A stretch of DNA of 64,000 nucleotides, from NCBI GenBank assembly GCA_002840905.1, contig PHDD01000009.1, forward strand, positions 62,001 to 126,000, in the 5' to 3' direction. The DNA is from Bacteroidetes bacterium HGW-Bacteroidetes-4. GTDB taxonomy: Bacteria; Bacteroidota; Bacteroidia; Bacteroidales; SZUA-534. The notes under the pieces were generated by a model. It ran no database searches. It was not told the DNA's origin and saw nothing but the letters and a program-made list of their open reading frames with translations. Of the stretch, positions 16,487 to 26,261 are shown in pieces (the stretch's first letter is position 1; every line of letters starts with the position of its first letter). Made by a program: the position numbers and the translations under genes.

Positions 16487-17998
16487 TCAGTTAGTGTCCA
16501 TAAGGCCTTCTTCCCAATCGAGGGTTCGTTTCACTGCTTTCTGCCAGCCTGCACAAAGTTTATCGCGTGTTTCTGCTTCCATTTTTGGCTCAAATTCCCG
16601 GTCAATTTTACGTATGCGTGCAATGTCTGCCCGGTCTTTCCAGAAACCGCTTGCCAAACCGGCTAAAAATGCAGCTCCCAATGCTGTGGTTTCAATATTT
16701 TTTGGACGGATTACCCGGGCATTGGTTAAGTTACTTTGGAACTGCATCAGGTAATTATTGGCCGAGGCGCCGCCATCAACATTTAACGATTGAATGGGCA
16801 CTCCGGCATCTTTTTCCATGGCTTTAAGTACATCGTTGCTTTGGTAGGCCAGCGATTCGAGCGTGGCTTTAACAATGTGCTTATCGGTAATTCCCAGGGT
16901 TAAACCAAATATTCCGCCCCTTGCATTCATATTCCAATAGGGTGCTCCCAATCCGGTAAATGCCGGAACTACATATACACCCTGGGTGTCGGTCAGGGCT
17001 TCGGCAATTTGTTGGGTTTCGCCGGCATTTTTAACCAGCTTTAATGCGTCGCGCAGCCATTTAATAGCGGCTCCTGCAATAAAAACACTTCCTTCAAGAG
17101 CATATCGGGGCTGGTCAGCTTTTGTTCCGCAGGTTAGGGTGGTAAGCAATCCATGATCGGATATAACCTGCTTACTTCCGGTATTCATTAGGATAAAGCA
17201 TCCGGTACCGTAAGTGTTTTTTGCCAAACCGGGTTCAAAGCCGGCCTGTCCGAACAATGCCGATTGCTGGTCGCCGGCAATGCCGGCAATGGGAATCTCG
17301 GCACCAAAAAGGGCAGCCGTGGTAGCCCCAATTACCGCGCTCGATTCTACTACCTGAGGTAACAGACTGTGGGGAACCTGCAAACGCGCCAGCAATTCCT
17401 CGTCCCATTCAAGCGAAGTAATATTAAAAAGCAGCGTACGCGATGCGTTAGTGTAATCGGTAACGTGGAGTTTTCCTCCGGTAAGGTTCCACACAAGCCA
17501 GGTATCGACGGTTCCAAAAAGTAATTCTCCTTTAGCCGCTTTTTCTTTGGCTCCGGCCACATGATTTAAAATCCAGTGGATTTTTGTTCCTGAAAAATAG
17601 CTGTCGATAACCAGGCCCGTATTTTTTGCCGCATACGGTCCCCAGCCTTCCTGAACCAGTTCGTTACAAAACCCGGTGGTGCGTTTGTCCTGCCATACAA
17701 TAGCATTGTAAACCGGTTTGCCGGTAAGCTTATCCCAAACCAGCGTGGTTTCCCTTTGGTTGGTGATACCCAACGCATGTATTTCCCTGGCATCGATGTG
17801 GTTTTGTTGCAAGAGTTTTTGCGTTACCTTAAGCTGACTTTCCCATATTTCCATGGGGTCTTGCTCCACCCAGCCAGGTTGGGGGTAATATTGCTTAAAT
17901 TCTAGTTGCTCCACAGCCAGAATGTCGCCATCAGCGTTTAAGAGCATGGCCCGTGAACTGCTGGTTCCCTGGTCGAGCGCCAATATATATTTTCCCAT
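16487..17998 (-). CDS. glpK: Glycerol kinase
   Basis: 503 residues, the standard length of GlpK, an FGGY-family kinase that phosphorylates glycerol to glycerol-3-phosphate with ATP. DQGTSSSRAMLL (9-20) is the first phosphate-binding loop. ITNQRETT and WQDKRT (near 78-85 and 102-107) are the glycerol-binding region, GIAGDQQSALFGQ carries the second-domain Asp, and DGGASANNYLMQFQ is the adenosine site. A glycerol facilitator or GlpD is not adjacent, so glycerol use here depends on genes elsewhere. Confidence 0.95.
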   Translation of the reverse strand: MGKYILALDQGTSSSRAMLLNADGDILAVEQLEFKQYYPQPGWVEQDPMEIWESQLKVTQKLLQQNHIDAREIHALGITNQRETTLVWDKLTGKPVYNAIVWQDKRTTGFCNELVQEGWGPYAAKNTGLVIDSYFSGTKIHWILNHVAGAKEKAAKGELLFGTVDTWLVWNLTGGKLHVTDYTNASRTLLFNITSLEWDEELLARLQVPHSLLPQVVESSAVIGATTAALFGAEIPIAGIAGDQQSALFGQAGFEPGLAKNTYGTGCFILMNTGSKQVISDHGLLTTLTCGTKADQPRYALEGSVFIAGAAIKWLRDALKLVKNAGETQQIAEALTDTQGVYVVPAFTGLGAPYWNMNARGGIFGLTLGITDKHIVKATLESLAYQSNDVLKAMEKDAGVPIQSLNVDGGASANNYLMQFQSNLTNARVIRPKNIETTALGAAFLAGLASGFWKDRADIARIRKIDREFEPKMEAETRDKLCAGWQKAVKRTLDWEEGLMDTN

Positions 17999-18126
17999 AG
18001 TAATTTTTTATTAGCTTTTCTAAAAGTACAAAAAAGTAGCGGTGTCGTAATCTCTTTTTGATGCAACCACAAATATATTGAAATAAGGTAAGCGCATTAA
18101 CTAAAATTATTAGCCCGATAGTTAAA

Positions 18127-18160
18127 CAAAAAAGGCCACCCCGGGGCAGCCTTTTACATT
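18127..18160 (-). terminator. Terminator after aspS
   Basis: On the minus strand a stem AAAGGCTGCCCC/GGGGTGGCCTTT with one mismatch is followed by a run of T (the A run at 18127-18132 on the plus strand). It lies 14 bases beyond the aspS stop. Confidence 0.8.
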
Positions 18161-18173
18161 AGTATTTTTTTGT

Positions 18174-19928
18174 TTATTCTGGTTTTTTAAGGGTAAGAAA
18201 CAGTTCCTGCAATTGTTCTAAAGCAATGGCCGATGGGGAATCGATCATCACATCGCGGCCGGAATTGTTTTTTGGGAAAGCAATCACGTCGCGAATACTG
18301 TCGAGACCGGCAAAGAGCGAAACAAAGCGGTCGAAACCAAAGGCTACTCCACCGTGAGGAGGAGCGCCAAACTTAAAGGCATTCAACAGGAAGCCAAATT
18401 GGGCTTCAGATTCTTCTTTAGTAAATCCAAGTACCTTGAACATTTGCTCCTGCAATTCGCGATTATGGATACGAATGGAACCGCCACCGATTTCAACACC
18501 GTTAATCACCAGATCGTAGGCATTGGCTTTTATTTTTCCGGGGTCGGTATCAAACAAGGCAATGTCTTCAGGTTTAGGTGAAGTGAAGGGGTGGTGCATG
18601 GCGTAAAACCTCTGATTCTCATCGTTCCATTCCAACAAGGGGAAATCGACCACCCACAGGGGAGCAAAGGTGTTTTTGTCGCGTAAGCCCAGGCGTTCAC
18701 CCATTTCGAGTCGCAACTCGCACAAAGCATGTTGGGTTTGTTTTTTGGCACCGGCAAGTATCAGCAATAAATCGCCGGGTTTGGCCTGCATGGTTTCAGC
18801 CCAGGTTTTAAGTTGTGTTTCGTCAAAAAACTTATCGACCGATGATTTGAAACTACCGTCCTCGTTATATTTTACATAAACCAATCCCTGGGCACCTATT
18901 TGCGGACGCTTAACAAAATCGGTAAGGGCATCGAGTTCTTTACGGGAATAAGCGGCGCAGCCTGTTGCGTTAATACCGGCAATGTATTCGGCCTGATCGA
19001 AAACCACAAAGCCTTTTCCCTGAACCAGCGAAGTAAGGTCATTGAATTTCATATCGAAGCGAATGTCGGGTTTATCGCTTCCATAAAATTCCATGGCTTC
19101 GTCGTAAGGCATTCTTGGGAAAGTATAATCAAACGCAATATTTTTTAGTTTCCGGAACAAATGTTTGGTCATCCCTTCGAACATATCAAGAATATCGTCG
19201 CGTTCCACAAAAGCCATCTCACAGTCAATTTGTGTAAATTCCGGTTGACGGTCGGCGCGTAAATCCTCGTCGCGGAAACATTTCACAATTTGGAAATAGC
19301 GGTCGTAGCCCGCTACCATTAACAATTGCTTAAAGGTTTGCGGCGATTGGGGCAGGGCATAAAACTGGTTGGGATTCATGCGCGAGGGTACTACAAAATC
19401 GCGTGCCCCTTCGGGTGTCGATTTAATCAGGTAAGGAGTTTCAATCTCAAAAAACTTGTGTTGATGCAGGTAGTTACGTACTTCGATTCCCATCAGGTGA
19501 CGCAGTTCCAGATTACGTTGCAGGGGATAACGGCGCAAATCGAGGTAGCGGTATTTCATGCGAAGTTCGTCGCCTCCATCCGATTCTTCTTCAATAGTAA
19601 AAGGAGGTGTTTCCGAAGCGTTAAGCACGCTTAGCTGACTTGCCAGAATTTCAATTTCGCCGGTAGGTAATTTTTTGTTTTTGTTTTCACGCTCAATCAC
19701 CGTACCGGTAACTTTTATTACGTATTCACGACCTAAATCACGTGCAAGCTCTGTAAGTTCAGGGTTTTTCGATAAATCGAAAACCAACTGGGTAAGGCCA
19801 TAACGATCGCGTAGATCAACAAATGTCATTCCGCCCAGTTCACGGGTTTTCTGAACCCAACCGCTCAAAGTTACCTGCTGTCCAATATTTTCAGCTCTTA
19901 ATTCTCCACAAGTGTGCGTACGATACAT
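18174..19928 (-). CDS. aspS: Aspartyl-tRNA synthetase
   Basis: 584 residues, bacterial-type class II synthetase charging tRNA-Asp. An N-terminal OB-fold anticodon-binding domain ([20 protein letters not shown], residues 7-26) is followed by the class II core: motif 1 ([20 protein letters not shown]), motif 2 ([20 protein letters not shown]), a GAD-type insertion, and motif 3 near the C-terminus ([15 protein letters not shown]). The length fits the bacterial enzyme with its inserted domain. Whether it is discriminating (Asp only) or also charges tRNA-Asn cannot be settled from sequence by eye. Confidence 0.96.
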   Translation of the reverse strand: MYRTHTCGELRAENIGQQVTLSGWVQKTRELGGMTFVDLRDRYGLTQLVFDLSKNPELTELARDLGREYVIKVTGTVIERENKNKKLPTGEIEILASQLSVLNASETPPFTIEEESDGGDELRMKYRYLDLRRYPLQRNLELRHLMGIEVRNYLHQHKFFEIETPYLIKSTPEGARDFVVPSRMNPNQFYALPQSPQTFKQLLMVAGYDRYFQIVKCFRDEDLRADRQPEFTQIDCEMAFVERDDILDMFEGMTKHLFRKLKNIAFDYTFPRMPYDEAMEFYGSDKPDIRFDMKFNDLTSLVQGKGFVVFDQAEYIAGINATGCAAYSRKELDALTDFVKRPQIGAQGLVYVKYNEDGSFKSSVDKFFDETQLKTWAETMQAKPGDLLLILAGAKKQTQHALCELRLEMGERLGLRDKNTFAPLWVVDFPLLEWNDENQRFYAMHHPFTSPKPEDIALFDTDPGKIKANAYDLVINGVEIGGGSIRIHNRELQEQMFKVLGFTKEESEAQFGFLLNAFKFGAPPHGGVAFGFDRFVSLFAGLDSIRDVIAFPKNNSGRDVMIDSPSAIALEQLQELFLTLKKPE

Positions 19929-20123
19929 AATTACCTGTTTTTATTTTGTGAAAGTCGTCAATTTAATTTTTCTGCGAAAGTAATATTTTTTTAGCTTTGG
20001 CGAAGGGAAACGCCTAACAATTAAATAGGAAACACAGAGGCTTCGGCTATTGTAGCGCTGTATTTTACTAATAAAGTGAAACCCGGGTGGGATAAGGTTT
20101 ACACAATAAAAACAAGGAAATCG

Positions 20124-20573
20124 ATGACAGAACTAAAGTTATTTACCGACGAATATTTTATGAAAAAGGCGTTGGAACAAGCGCAGATGGCTTTTAACAG
20201 AAATGAAGTGCCGGTTGGAGCTTTAGTGGTTTTTGGTAATCAAATTATCTCGCGGGCCTATAATCTAACCGAGACCCTGAACGATGTTACGGCTCACGCC
20301 GAAATGCAGGCATTTACAGCAGCAGCCGATTTTATTGGGGGAAAATACTTAAGCGATTGCACACTATATGTTACACTGGAACCCTGTGTGATGTGTGCCG
20401 GAGCTGCCTACTGGACCCAATTATCGAAAATTGTGTTTGGGGCTTTCGATCCCAAACGGGGTTTTTCAAAAACCGGACACCAACTGCTGCATCCAAAAAC
20501 AGAAGTAATTGGAGGTATTTTGGAACATGAGTGCAGCCAGTTGTTGCAAACCTTTTTTAAAAATAAAAGATAA
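20124..20573 (+). CDS. tadA: tRNA-specific adenosine deaminase (TadA-type)
   Basis: 149 residues from the ATG at 20124, chosen because AAGGAAA lies 5-11 bases upstream and because the 16 extra residues possible from 20076 are unlike the family. It is a zinc-dependent cytidine-deaminase-fold enzyme: TAHAE (His58, Glu60) and PCVMC (Cys88, Cys91) bind zinc and activate water. The protein matches bacterial TadA, which converts A34 of tRNA-Arg(ACG) to inosine; a guanine-deaminase-like relative is less likely given the GAFDPKRG segment. A TAGCTTTG box (19992-19999) upstream could be its -7 element. Confidence 0.85.
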   Translation: MTELKLFTDEYFMKKALEQAQMAFNRNEVPVGALVVFGNQIISRAYNLTETLNDVTAHAEMQAFTAAADFIGGKYLSDCTLYVTLEPCVMCAGAAYWTQLSKIVFGAFDPKRGFSKTGHQLLHPKTEVIGGILEHECSQLLQTFFKNKR

Positions 20574-20669
20574 GACACCTGGCTTTGCCAGTCGGTTGAT
20601 TTAGCTTATTTTTGAAAAACAATTTGTTACTTAGTATTATCAGGTAAGTTTTACTAAAAAATGGTTTTC

Positions 20670-21146
20670 ATGAATCTGGACAATGCAAAAAGAGCTTCAA
20701 AAATTAAGGTAATAGCCATGTTGTTCCCCCTTATGGTTGTGGTTGCCGTAGCTTTATCGTACCTGCTTACCGAGGTAAAAGATTTAAAATACGTTTTAAT
20801 GGCCGTAGTGTCGCTGATTGTTTATTTTACCGTGATGGCTATTTTGCGGTTGAATTTTATAGCTTTCTATGCCGGACCCGATAAGATAAGGGTTCGTTAC
20901 AAATCGCTACTGCCTTTTAAAACAAATAACAATTCGGTGCAAATGAAAACCGAAAATTTTCATCATTACCAGATAAAAACATCATTGGGCGGATTAGTAA
21001 AAACCCTCACACTTTATCAAACTACTCCCGGAGGAGTGGGTAAATATCCAAGCATTGGAATTAGCACCCTGAACGAAGAACAGATTTCACAAATAAAAAA
21101 AGCACTCGATTTGATACTTGCTTTAAAAAAGAAACCCATAATCTGA
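20670..21146 (+). CDS. Two-TM membrane protein, PH-like C-terminal region
   Basis: About 158 residues from ATG 20670, or 161 from 20661. Two membrane helices (about residues 15-35 and 42-62) are followed by a cytosolic beta-rich domain (FYAGPDKIRVRYKSLLPFK...) ending in a helix, a topology like small bacterial PH-domain proteins. I do not recognise a specific family. It ends one base before the TTG start of dprA, so the two are co-transcribed, but no functional link is evident. Confidence 0.65.
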   Translation: MNLDNAKRASKIKVIAMLFPLMVVVAVALSYLLTEVKDLKYVLMAVVSLIVYFTVMAILRLNFIAFYAGPDKIRVRYKSLLPFKTNNNSVQMKTENFHHYQIKTSLGGLVKTLTLYQTTPGGVGKYPSIGISTLNEEQISQIKKALDLILALKKKPII

Positions 21147-21147
21147 T

Positions 21148-22254
21148 TTGGAAAAACCAACGGCAAATACACGAGATTATCTGGCCTTATGGTCGGTGCC
21201 GGGAATAGGAAGTGTTACTGCCCGGAAGTTGATTTCATATGCGGGTTCGGTTGCAGCGGTTTTTAATATGAAAAAAGCCCATTTGCTTAAAATTCCGGGT
21301 ATTGGACCACAACTGGCTGATGCCTTGGCAAAAAGCAAGGCGTACCAAAAAGCCGACGAGGAATTGGCTTTTGCCGATAAATTTCATATAAGAATTCAAA
21401 CCCTGTTCGAAGCCGATTATCCTTATCGCTTAAAACAATGTGAAGATGCGCCGTTGGTTCTTTTTTCAAAAGGGCTTCCCATCGACAATAATAAAAAATA
21501 CCTGGCAATGGTAGGGACACGAAGCGCGACTCAACAGGGTAAAGATTTTTGCAACAAGTTTGTGGCCGAACTTTCGGAGCATGGTTACGAAATTTTAATT
21601 GTTAGCGGACTGGCCTACGGAATTGATATAGCCTCGCACAAAGCTGCCCTGAAGAATAATATGGGAACTTACGGGGTGCTGGCGCATGGCCTCGATTCCA
21701 TTTATCCGGCGCAGCACCGGAAAACTGCGGCCGAAATGCTTGAAAAAGGCGGATTGATAACCGAATTTATGAAAGGCGTGTTTCCCGACAGAAATAATTT
21801 TGTTCGGCGTAACCGCATAATTGCCGGCCTTAGCGATGCGGTGCTTGTGGTTGAAAGCAATGTAAAAGGAGGTGCTTTATTAACGGCTGAAATGGCAAAC
21901 TCATACAGTCGCGATGTGTTTGCGGTTCCCGGACGGGTTACCGATAAGTATTCATCAGGTTGTAATAGTTTTATAAAATCGAACCGTGCCGCTTTGCTCG
22001 AAAGTGTAGCCGACCTGGAGTATCAGATGGGTTGGCAACCAAAACAAAACACGTTTCAAAAACAACTGTTTGTTGAGTTTGTTGGTGATGAAAAAGTAGT
22101 GATGGATCTTTTTAACGAACAGGATCACATGAATATCGACACCATTTGCCGTTTGTCAGGATTGTCGATGCCTAAAGTATCGGCACTTTTATTGAATCTG
22201 GAATTTGGCGGACACATCAAATGCCTGCCGGGTAAAGTGTTTTACCGGACGTAA
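21148..22254 (+). CDS. dprA: DNA processing protein DprA
   Basis: 368 residues. DprA binds incoming single-stranded DNA and loads RecA during natural transformation. Residues 1-65 are a helix-hairpin-helix region (WSVPGIGSVTARKLI, KIPGIGPQLADAL). Then comes the Rossmann-like DNA_processg_A core: VGTRSATQQG, VSGLAYGIDIASHKAAL, FPDRNNFVRRNRIIAGLSDAVLVVE, GGALLTAEMA and VPGRVTDKYSSGCN. The C-terminal 60 residues resemble a winged helix. The start is a TTG at 21148, one base after the previous stop; no ATG gives the HhH region intact. DprA is present in many non-competent bacteria, so competence is not implied. Confidence 0.95.
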   Translation: MEKPTANTRDYLALWSVPGIGSVTARKLISYAGSVAAVFNMKKAHLLKIPGIGPQLADALAKSKAYQKADEELAFADKFHIRIQTLFEADYPYRLKQCEDAPLVLFSKGLPIDNNKKYLAMVGTRSATQQGKDFCNKFVAELSEHGYEILIVSGLAYGIDIASHKAALKNNMGTYGVLAHGLDSIYPAQHRKTAAEMLEKGGLITEFMKGVFPDRNNFVRRNRIIAGLSDAVLVVESNVKGGALLTAEMANSYSRDVFAVPGRVTDKYSSGCNSFIKSNRAALLESVADLEYQMGWQPKQNTFQKQLFVEFVGDEKVVMDLFNEQDHMNIDTICRLSGLSMPKVSALLLNLEFGGHIKCLPGKVFYRT

Positions 22255-22309
22255 AAGTAAAATGCTGCTGAAAAAAAGTATAGTTAGAATCAGAAGGAAA
22301 GAAATTATT

Positions 22310-23089
22310 ATGGAATTTATTGATACCCATGCTCATTTATATACCGATGAATTTGAAGGCGACCAAACTCAGGTTATGCAGCGTGCACGCGAAGCCGGAG
22401 TTAAAAAAGTAGTTCTTCCGGCCATCGATAGTAAAAGCCATCAGGCCATGCTAAAAATGGTTGAACAATACCCCGGTGAGCTTTTTCCCTTAATGGGTTT
22501 GCACCCCACTTCAGTGAAAGACGATTACCAGAAGGAGCTGGCTGTGGTTGAAAAATATTTATCGGAAAGTTCTTTGTTTTATGGAATTGGAGAAATTGGG
22601 ATCGATTTGTATTGGGATAAAACCCATTATAAGGAACAATCCGATGCTTTTAAGATTCAGGTAGGATGGGCGAAGCAACTTAAACAGCCCGTTGTAATCC
22701 ACACCCGCGATTCGTTTGCCGAAACGTTTAATCTGCTGGAGCCAATGGTTGAAGATGGGTTTACCGGCATTTTTCACTGCTTTGGAGGAAGTGTTGAAGA
22801 AGCGAAAAAAGCAATAGCCCTGGGTTTTTACCTGGGAATTGGAGGGGTATTAACCTTTAAAAATTCGAAACTTAATGAAGTTTTAAAACAGGTTGATATA
22901 AATCATCTTGTTTTAGAGACAGATAGTCCCTATCTTGCGCCGACTCCTTTTCGTGGTAAGCGGAACGAAAGCAGTTACCTGATTCAGGTAGCAGATAAAT
23001 TGGCCGAAGTATATCAGATTTCGGTTGAAGAGGTTGCCCGAATAACAACAGCTAATGCCACAAAAGTTTTTCAATGGAAAAAGGGATAA
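22310..23089 (+). CDS. tatD: TatD family metal-dependent hydrolase
   Basis: 259 residues from ATG 22310 (GAAGGAAAG lies just upstream); a longer frame to 22205 would overlap dprA and adds a non-family extension. The amidohydrolase-fold metal ligands are all visible: DTHAHLY at the N-terminus, GEIGIDLYWD, VIHTRDS, FHCFGG and TDSPYLAPTPFRGKRNE. TatD enzymes are Mg-dependent 3'-5' DNases implicated in DNA repair and turnover. The gene is 55 bases after dprA and likely in the same unit. Confidence 0.92.
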   Translation: MEFIDTHAHLYTDEFEGDQTQVMQRAREAGVKKVVLPAIDSKSHQAMLKMVEQYPGELFPLMGLHPTSVKDDYQKELAVVEKYLSESSLFYGIGEIGIDLYWDKTHYKEQSDAFKIQVGWAKQLKQPVVIHTRDSFAETFNLLEPMVEDGFTGIFHCFGGSVEEAKKAIALGFYLGIGGVLTFKNSKLNEVLKQVDINHLVLETDSPYLAPTPFRGKRNESSYLIQVADKLAEVYQISVEEVARITTANATKVFQWKKG

Positions 23090-23122
23090 GAAATAATTTG
23101 ATTAAGCAAGTAAAGTAAGTTT

Positions 23123-24157
23123 ATGTCAGAATCGGGAACTTCAATCCTAATAATTTATACAGGAGGTACCATTGGTATGATAAACGATCCGGAAACGGGT
23201 TCGTTAGCCCCTTTCGATTTTAATCACATTTTACATCAGGTTCCTGAATTAAACAAGTTTGGTTTTAATTTAACTACAATTACTTTCGAAGAAGTTGTCG
23301 ATTCGTCGAATGTGCATCCTGAAATTTGGATTCATCTGGCTGAACTCATTGAAAAAAACTACGAACAATACGACGGTTTTGTAATACTGCATGGAACCGA
23401 CACCATGTCGTATTCAGCTTCGGCCTTGTCGTTTCTCCTCGAGAATTTAGGAAAACCGGTTATTTTTACCGGTTCGCAATTACCCATAGGAACCTTACGT
23501 ACCGATGGAAAAGAAAACTTCATCAGTGCTATTGAAATTGCAGCGGCCCGGAAAAACCAGCAACCCTTGGTTCCCGAAGTATGTATTTTCTTCGAAAACA
23601 AATTGTATCGCGGAACACGAACTACCAAGCACAATGCCGATTATTTCGATGCCTTTCGCTCATACAATTACCCGGAGTTAGCCAAAGCAGGAATAAACAT
23701 CACCTATAATTACAGTGCCATTCATTATCCGGTTATTAAACGCGAATTAAAGGTTTACCACAAGTTGGATCCCAATGTGGCCATTTTAAAGCTTTTTCCA
23801 GGTATAACCCCTGAGGTGGTCGAAGCCATTACCAATATGAAAAATTTAAAAGGTATTATTCTTGAGAGTTTTGGCTCGGGGAATGCACCTACACATGAGT
23901 GGTTTATCGAAAAAATTAGACAAGCTGTTCAACGTGGCGTGGTTGTTCTGAATGTAACACAATGCAGTGCCGGAAGCGTTGACATGGGCGTTTACGAAAC
24001 CAGTCTGGGACTTATGGAAGCCGGTGTATTAAGTGGTAAAGATATTACAACCGAAGCAGCGGTTACCAAATTGATGTTTTTATTGGGTCAGCATTACAAT
24101 AAAGAAGAAATTAAAGAATATTTATCAAAATCGTTACGTGGCGAAATAAATGCCTGA
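23123..24157 (+). CDS. ansA: Type I (cytoplasmic) L-asparaginase
   Basis: 344 residues hydrolysing L-asparagine to aspartate and ammonia. The two active-site motifs are clear: IYTGGTIGM (Thr14) near the N-terminus and LHGTDTMSYSA (Thr92, Asp93) near residues 89-99, with the Lys of RTDGKEN further on. There is no signal peptide, which fits the low-affinity cytoplasmic AnsA type rather than periplasmic AnsB. It lies 33 bases after tatD and before tRNA-Ser. Confidence 0.92.
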   Translation: MSESGTSILIIYTGGTIGMINDPETGSLAPFDFNHILHQVPELNKFGFNLTTITFEEVVDSSNVHPEIWIHLAELIEKNYEQYDGFVILHGTDTMSYSASALSFLLENLGKPVIFTGSQLPIGTLRTDGKENFISAIEIAAARKNQQPLVPEVCIFFENKLYRGTRTTKHNADYFDAFRSYNYPELAKAGINITYNYSAIHYPVIKRELKVYHKLDPNVAILKLFPGITPEVVEAITNMKNLKGIILESFGSGNAPTHEWFIEKIRQAVQRGVVVLNVTQCSAGSVDMGVYETSLGLMEAGVLSGKDITTEAAVTKLMFLLGQHYNKEEIKEYLSKSLRGEINA

Positions 24158-24232
24158 TTACTATTTACGGTTTTGATTTTTTTTGTAATTTGCCGCCCAA
24201 AACTGAATAACGTTCAAAATATTATTGATGTT

Positions 24233-24320
24233 GGAGAAATGGCCGAGTGGTCGAAGGCGCACGCCTGGAAAGTGTGTATACCTCACAAGGGTATCGAGGG
24301 TTCGAATCCCTCTTTCTCCG
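24233..24320 (+). tRNA. tRNA-Ser (anticodon GGA)
   Basis: 88 bases fold as a class II tRNA: acceptor stem GGAGAAA/TTTCTCC (24233-24239 with 24313-24319), discriminator G at 24320, anticodon loop CTGGAAAG with GGA, a long variable arm (GTGTGTATACCTCACAAGGGTATC region) and a T-loop GGTTCGAATCC. GGA reads UCC/UCU serine codons. CCA is not encoded. A 1.04-kb open frame runs through the tRNA into exbB, but its upstream part is an artefact. Confidence 0.97.
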
Positions 24321-24379
24321 CTAATTTTTATATATTTAATTTGAAAACAAATAACGTAAATAACAAAAAAAACAAAGCA

Positions 24380-25210
24380 ATGAAAAAACTACTCGCATTA
24401 TTTGCTGTGATAGGGATGCTTGTAATGGCATCAAACATTACTTACGCACAGGATGAACCAGCAATTGATTCTACCGCTTTGGTAGCTGATAGTACTGAAG
24501 TGGCTGCCGATTCAACAGCTGTTGTGGCAACTCAAGAAGCTGCAATCCAAGCTGAAGATGAGAAACTTGAAGGTGAAACTCTTCATCAGGTACTAAAAGC
24601 TAAGTTCATTGAAGGTGGTCCTGGTTTTATGGGTATTGTAGTATTGGCACTTATTTTTGGTTTGGCCATTTCTATCGAAAGAATCCTTTTCCTTAACTTC
24701 AGTACTACCAATACAAAAAAATTATTAACTGATGTTGAAGAAGCTTTAAACCAAGGTGGTATTGATGCAGCAAAAGAAATTTGCCGTAATACCCGCGGAC
24801 CGGTTGCCAGCATTTTCTACCAGGGATTGGATCGCGCTGATGAAGGTCTTGAAATGGTTGAAAAATCAGTAGTAGCCTATGGTGGTGTTCAAACCGGTTT
24901 ATTAGAGAAAAACCTTTCGTGGATTTCTTTATTTATCGCTCTGGCTCCTATGTTAGGATTTATGGGTACTGTAATTGGTATGATTGCCGCTTTTGATGCA
25001 ATTAAAGCAGCCGGTGATATTTCTCCTGCTTTGGTAGCCGGTGGTATTTCTCAGGCACTTATCACTACAGTAACTGGTCTTATTGTGGCTATGATTCTTC
25101 AGGTGCTTTATAACTATTGTGTTGCAAAAATCGATTCTATTGTAAATGAAATGGAAGATGCGTCAATCTCGTTAATTGACATCTTATACAAATTCAACAT
25201 ACAAAAATAA
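24380..25210 (+). CDS. exbB: MotA/TolQ/ExbB family proton channel protein
   Basis: 276 residues from ATG 24380, chosen because the upstream frame would run through tRNA-Ser. Residues 1-24 look like a signal peptide (ending TYAQ). A Ser/Thr/Asp/Val-rich linker of about 35 residues (DSTALVADSTEV...) follows, then three membrane helices with the conserved TMLGFMGTVIGMI-type segment (APMLGFMGTVIGMIAAF) and TTVTGLIVAMI. ExbB with ExbD uses proton-motive force to energise TonB (or TolA) for outer-membrane uptake. The signal-peptide-plus-linker form is common in Bacteroidota. It is first of a four-gene unit with two exbD genes. Confidence 0.92.
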   Translation: MKKLLALFAVIGMLVMASNITYAQDEPAIDSTALVADSTEVAADSTAVVATQEAAIQAEDEKLEGETLHQVLKAKFIEGGPGFMGIVVLALIFGLAISIERILFLNFSTTNTKKLLTDVEEALNQGGIDAAKEICRNTRGPVASIFYQGLDRADEGLEMVEKSVVAYGGVQTGLLEKNLSWISLFIALAPMLGFMGTVIGMIAAFDAIKAAGDISPALVAGGISQALITTVTGLIVAMILQVLYNYCVAKIDSIVNEMEDASISLIDILYKFNIQK

Positions 25211-25215
25211 AAACC

Positions 25216-25635
25216 ATGGAGAAAAGTTTAGCAATTAAAATCATTTCCATAATGCTCTATGTCTTGTTTGGAGTGAGCTTACTCATAGGAGTATTGTTCT
25301 TTATAAACAAGAATGAGAATTCATTATTGGTTTGGGCTTATGTGTTAGTTGGGTTATCAATGGGTGCAGCAGTAATTTTTGCACTGGTTAATATGTTTAA
25401 AACAAAGAAAAACGTTATTAACAGTTTAATTGCACTGGGAGCCTTTGTGGTTCTATACGCCATCTCTTATGCGTTGGCCGACGATACCATCCAAACCAAT
25501 GCTGCTGGTGAGCTTTTTGACATTACTGCCGGCACTTCAAAAATGTCAGGTATGTTGTTGTATTCATTATATATCTTACTTGGAGCTTCGTTCTTAAGTT
25601 TGATTTATTCTGAAATAAGAGGAGCTTTTAAATAG
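25216..25635 (+). CDS. Four-TM membrane protein in the exb operon
   Basis: 139 residues with four hydrophobic segments (about 8-30, 37-58, 66-86, 110-133) and short loops, the third loop carrying DDTIQTNAAGELFDI. It begins 5 bases after exbB and precedes exbD, so it is part of the same unit. I recognise no family; the position suggests an accessory of the ExbB/ExbD complex, but that is inference. Confidence 0.7.
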   Translation: MEKSLAIKIISIMLYVLFGVSLLIGVLFFINKNENSLLVWAYVLVGLSMGAAVIFALVNMFKTKKNVINSLIALGAFVVLYAISYALADDTIQTNAAGELFDITAGTSKMSGMLLYSLYILLGASFLSLIYSEIRGAFK

Positions 25636-25682
25636 TGTTTTGTTGCCTTAACAGGCAATACTAATTTGAAAAAAAAGTAATT

Positions 25683-26261
25683 ATGCCAAAAAAACTTCCA
25701 GAATATAATGCAGCATCTTTGGCCGACATTGCTTTTATGTTGTTGATATTCTTCCTGGTTACTACTACCATGGATACTGACACAGGTATTTCGAGGATGT
25801 TACCTCCTCCAATGCCCAAAGATCAGATTGATGATAATGTTAAAATTAAGGAACGCAATGTGTTTGTGGTACTGATTAACAAAAACGATCAGTTGTTGGT
25901 TGAGGGTCAACCAATGAATATTGATGATTTAAAAGAAGAAGCAAAAGAGTTTATTGAAAATCCGGCCGACTTAGAAACCCTGCCCGAAAAAGAACCGAAA
26001 GAGATTCCTTATTTTGGAATGGTTCCTATTTCGAAACAGGTTATTTCGTTGCAGAACGACCGGGGAACTTCATACGGGGTGTACCTAAAAGCTCAGAACG
26101 AATTGGCAAAAGCCTACAACGAGTTGCGCGACGAATTGGGAATGCGCAAGTTTGGTAAAAAATACGACGATTTGGATTCTGATCAACAAGATGCCGTTCG
26201 TTCTATTTTTCCCCAACGGATTTCTGAAGCAGAACCAAAAAACTATGGAGGAAGCAAATAA
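25683..26261 (+). CDS. exbD: ExbD/TolR family biopolymer transport protein (first copy)
   Basis: 192 residues. A single N-terminal membrane helix (SLADIAFMLLIFFLVTTTM, residues 11-29) carries the conserved Asp that takes part in proton flow, followed by a periplasmic domain. That domain is longer than in E. coli ExbD (141 residues), with an acidic/Lys-rich insertion around residues 75-110. It overlaps the second exbD by one base. The two ExbD paralogues may form a mixed pore with the upstream ExbB. Confidence 0.9.
   Translation: MPKKLPEYNAASLADIAFMLLIFFLVTTTMDTDTGISRMLPPPMPKDQIDDNVKIKERNVFVVLINKNDQLLVEGQPMNIDDLKEEAKEFIENPADLETLPEKEPKEIPYFGMVPISKQVISLQNDRGTSYGVYLKAQNELAKAYNELRDELGMRKFGKKYDDLDSDQQDAVRSIFPQRISEAEPKNYGGSK

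Noticed and set aside
22205-22309. Upstream extension of TatD
   Set aside because: Overlaps dprA in another frame and is unlike TatD; ATG 22310 begins the family's DTHAH segment.
24173-24379. N-terminal extension of ExbB
   Set aside because: This part of the frame runs through tRNA-Ser(GGA); the ATG at 24380 gives a normal signal peptide.
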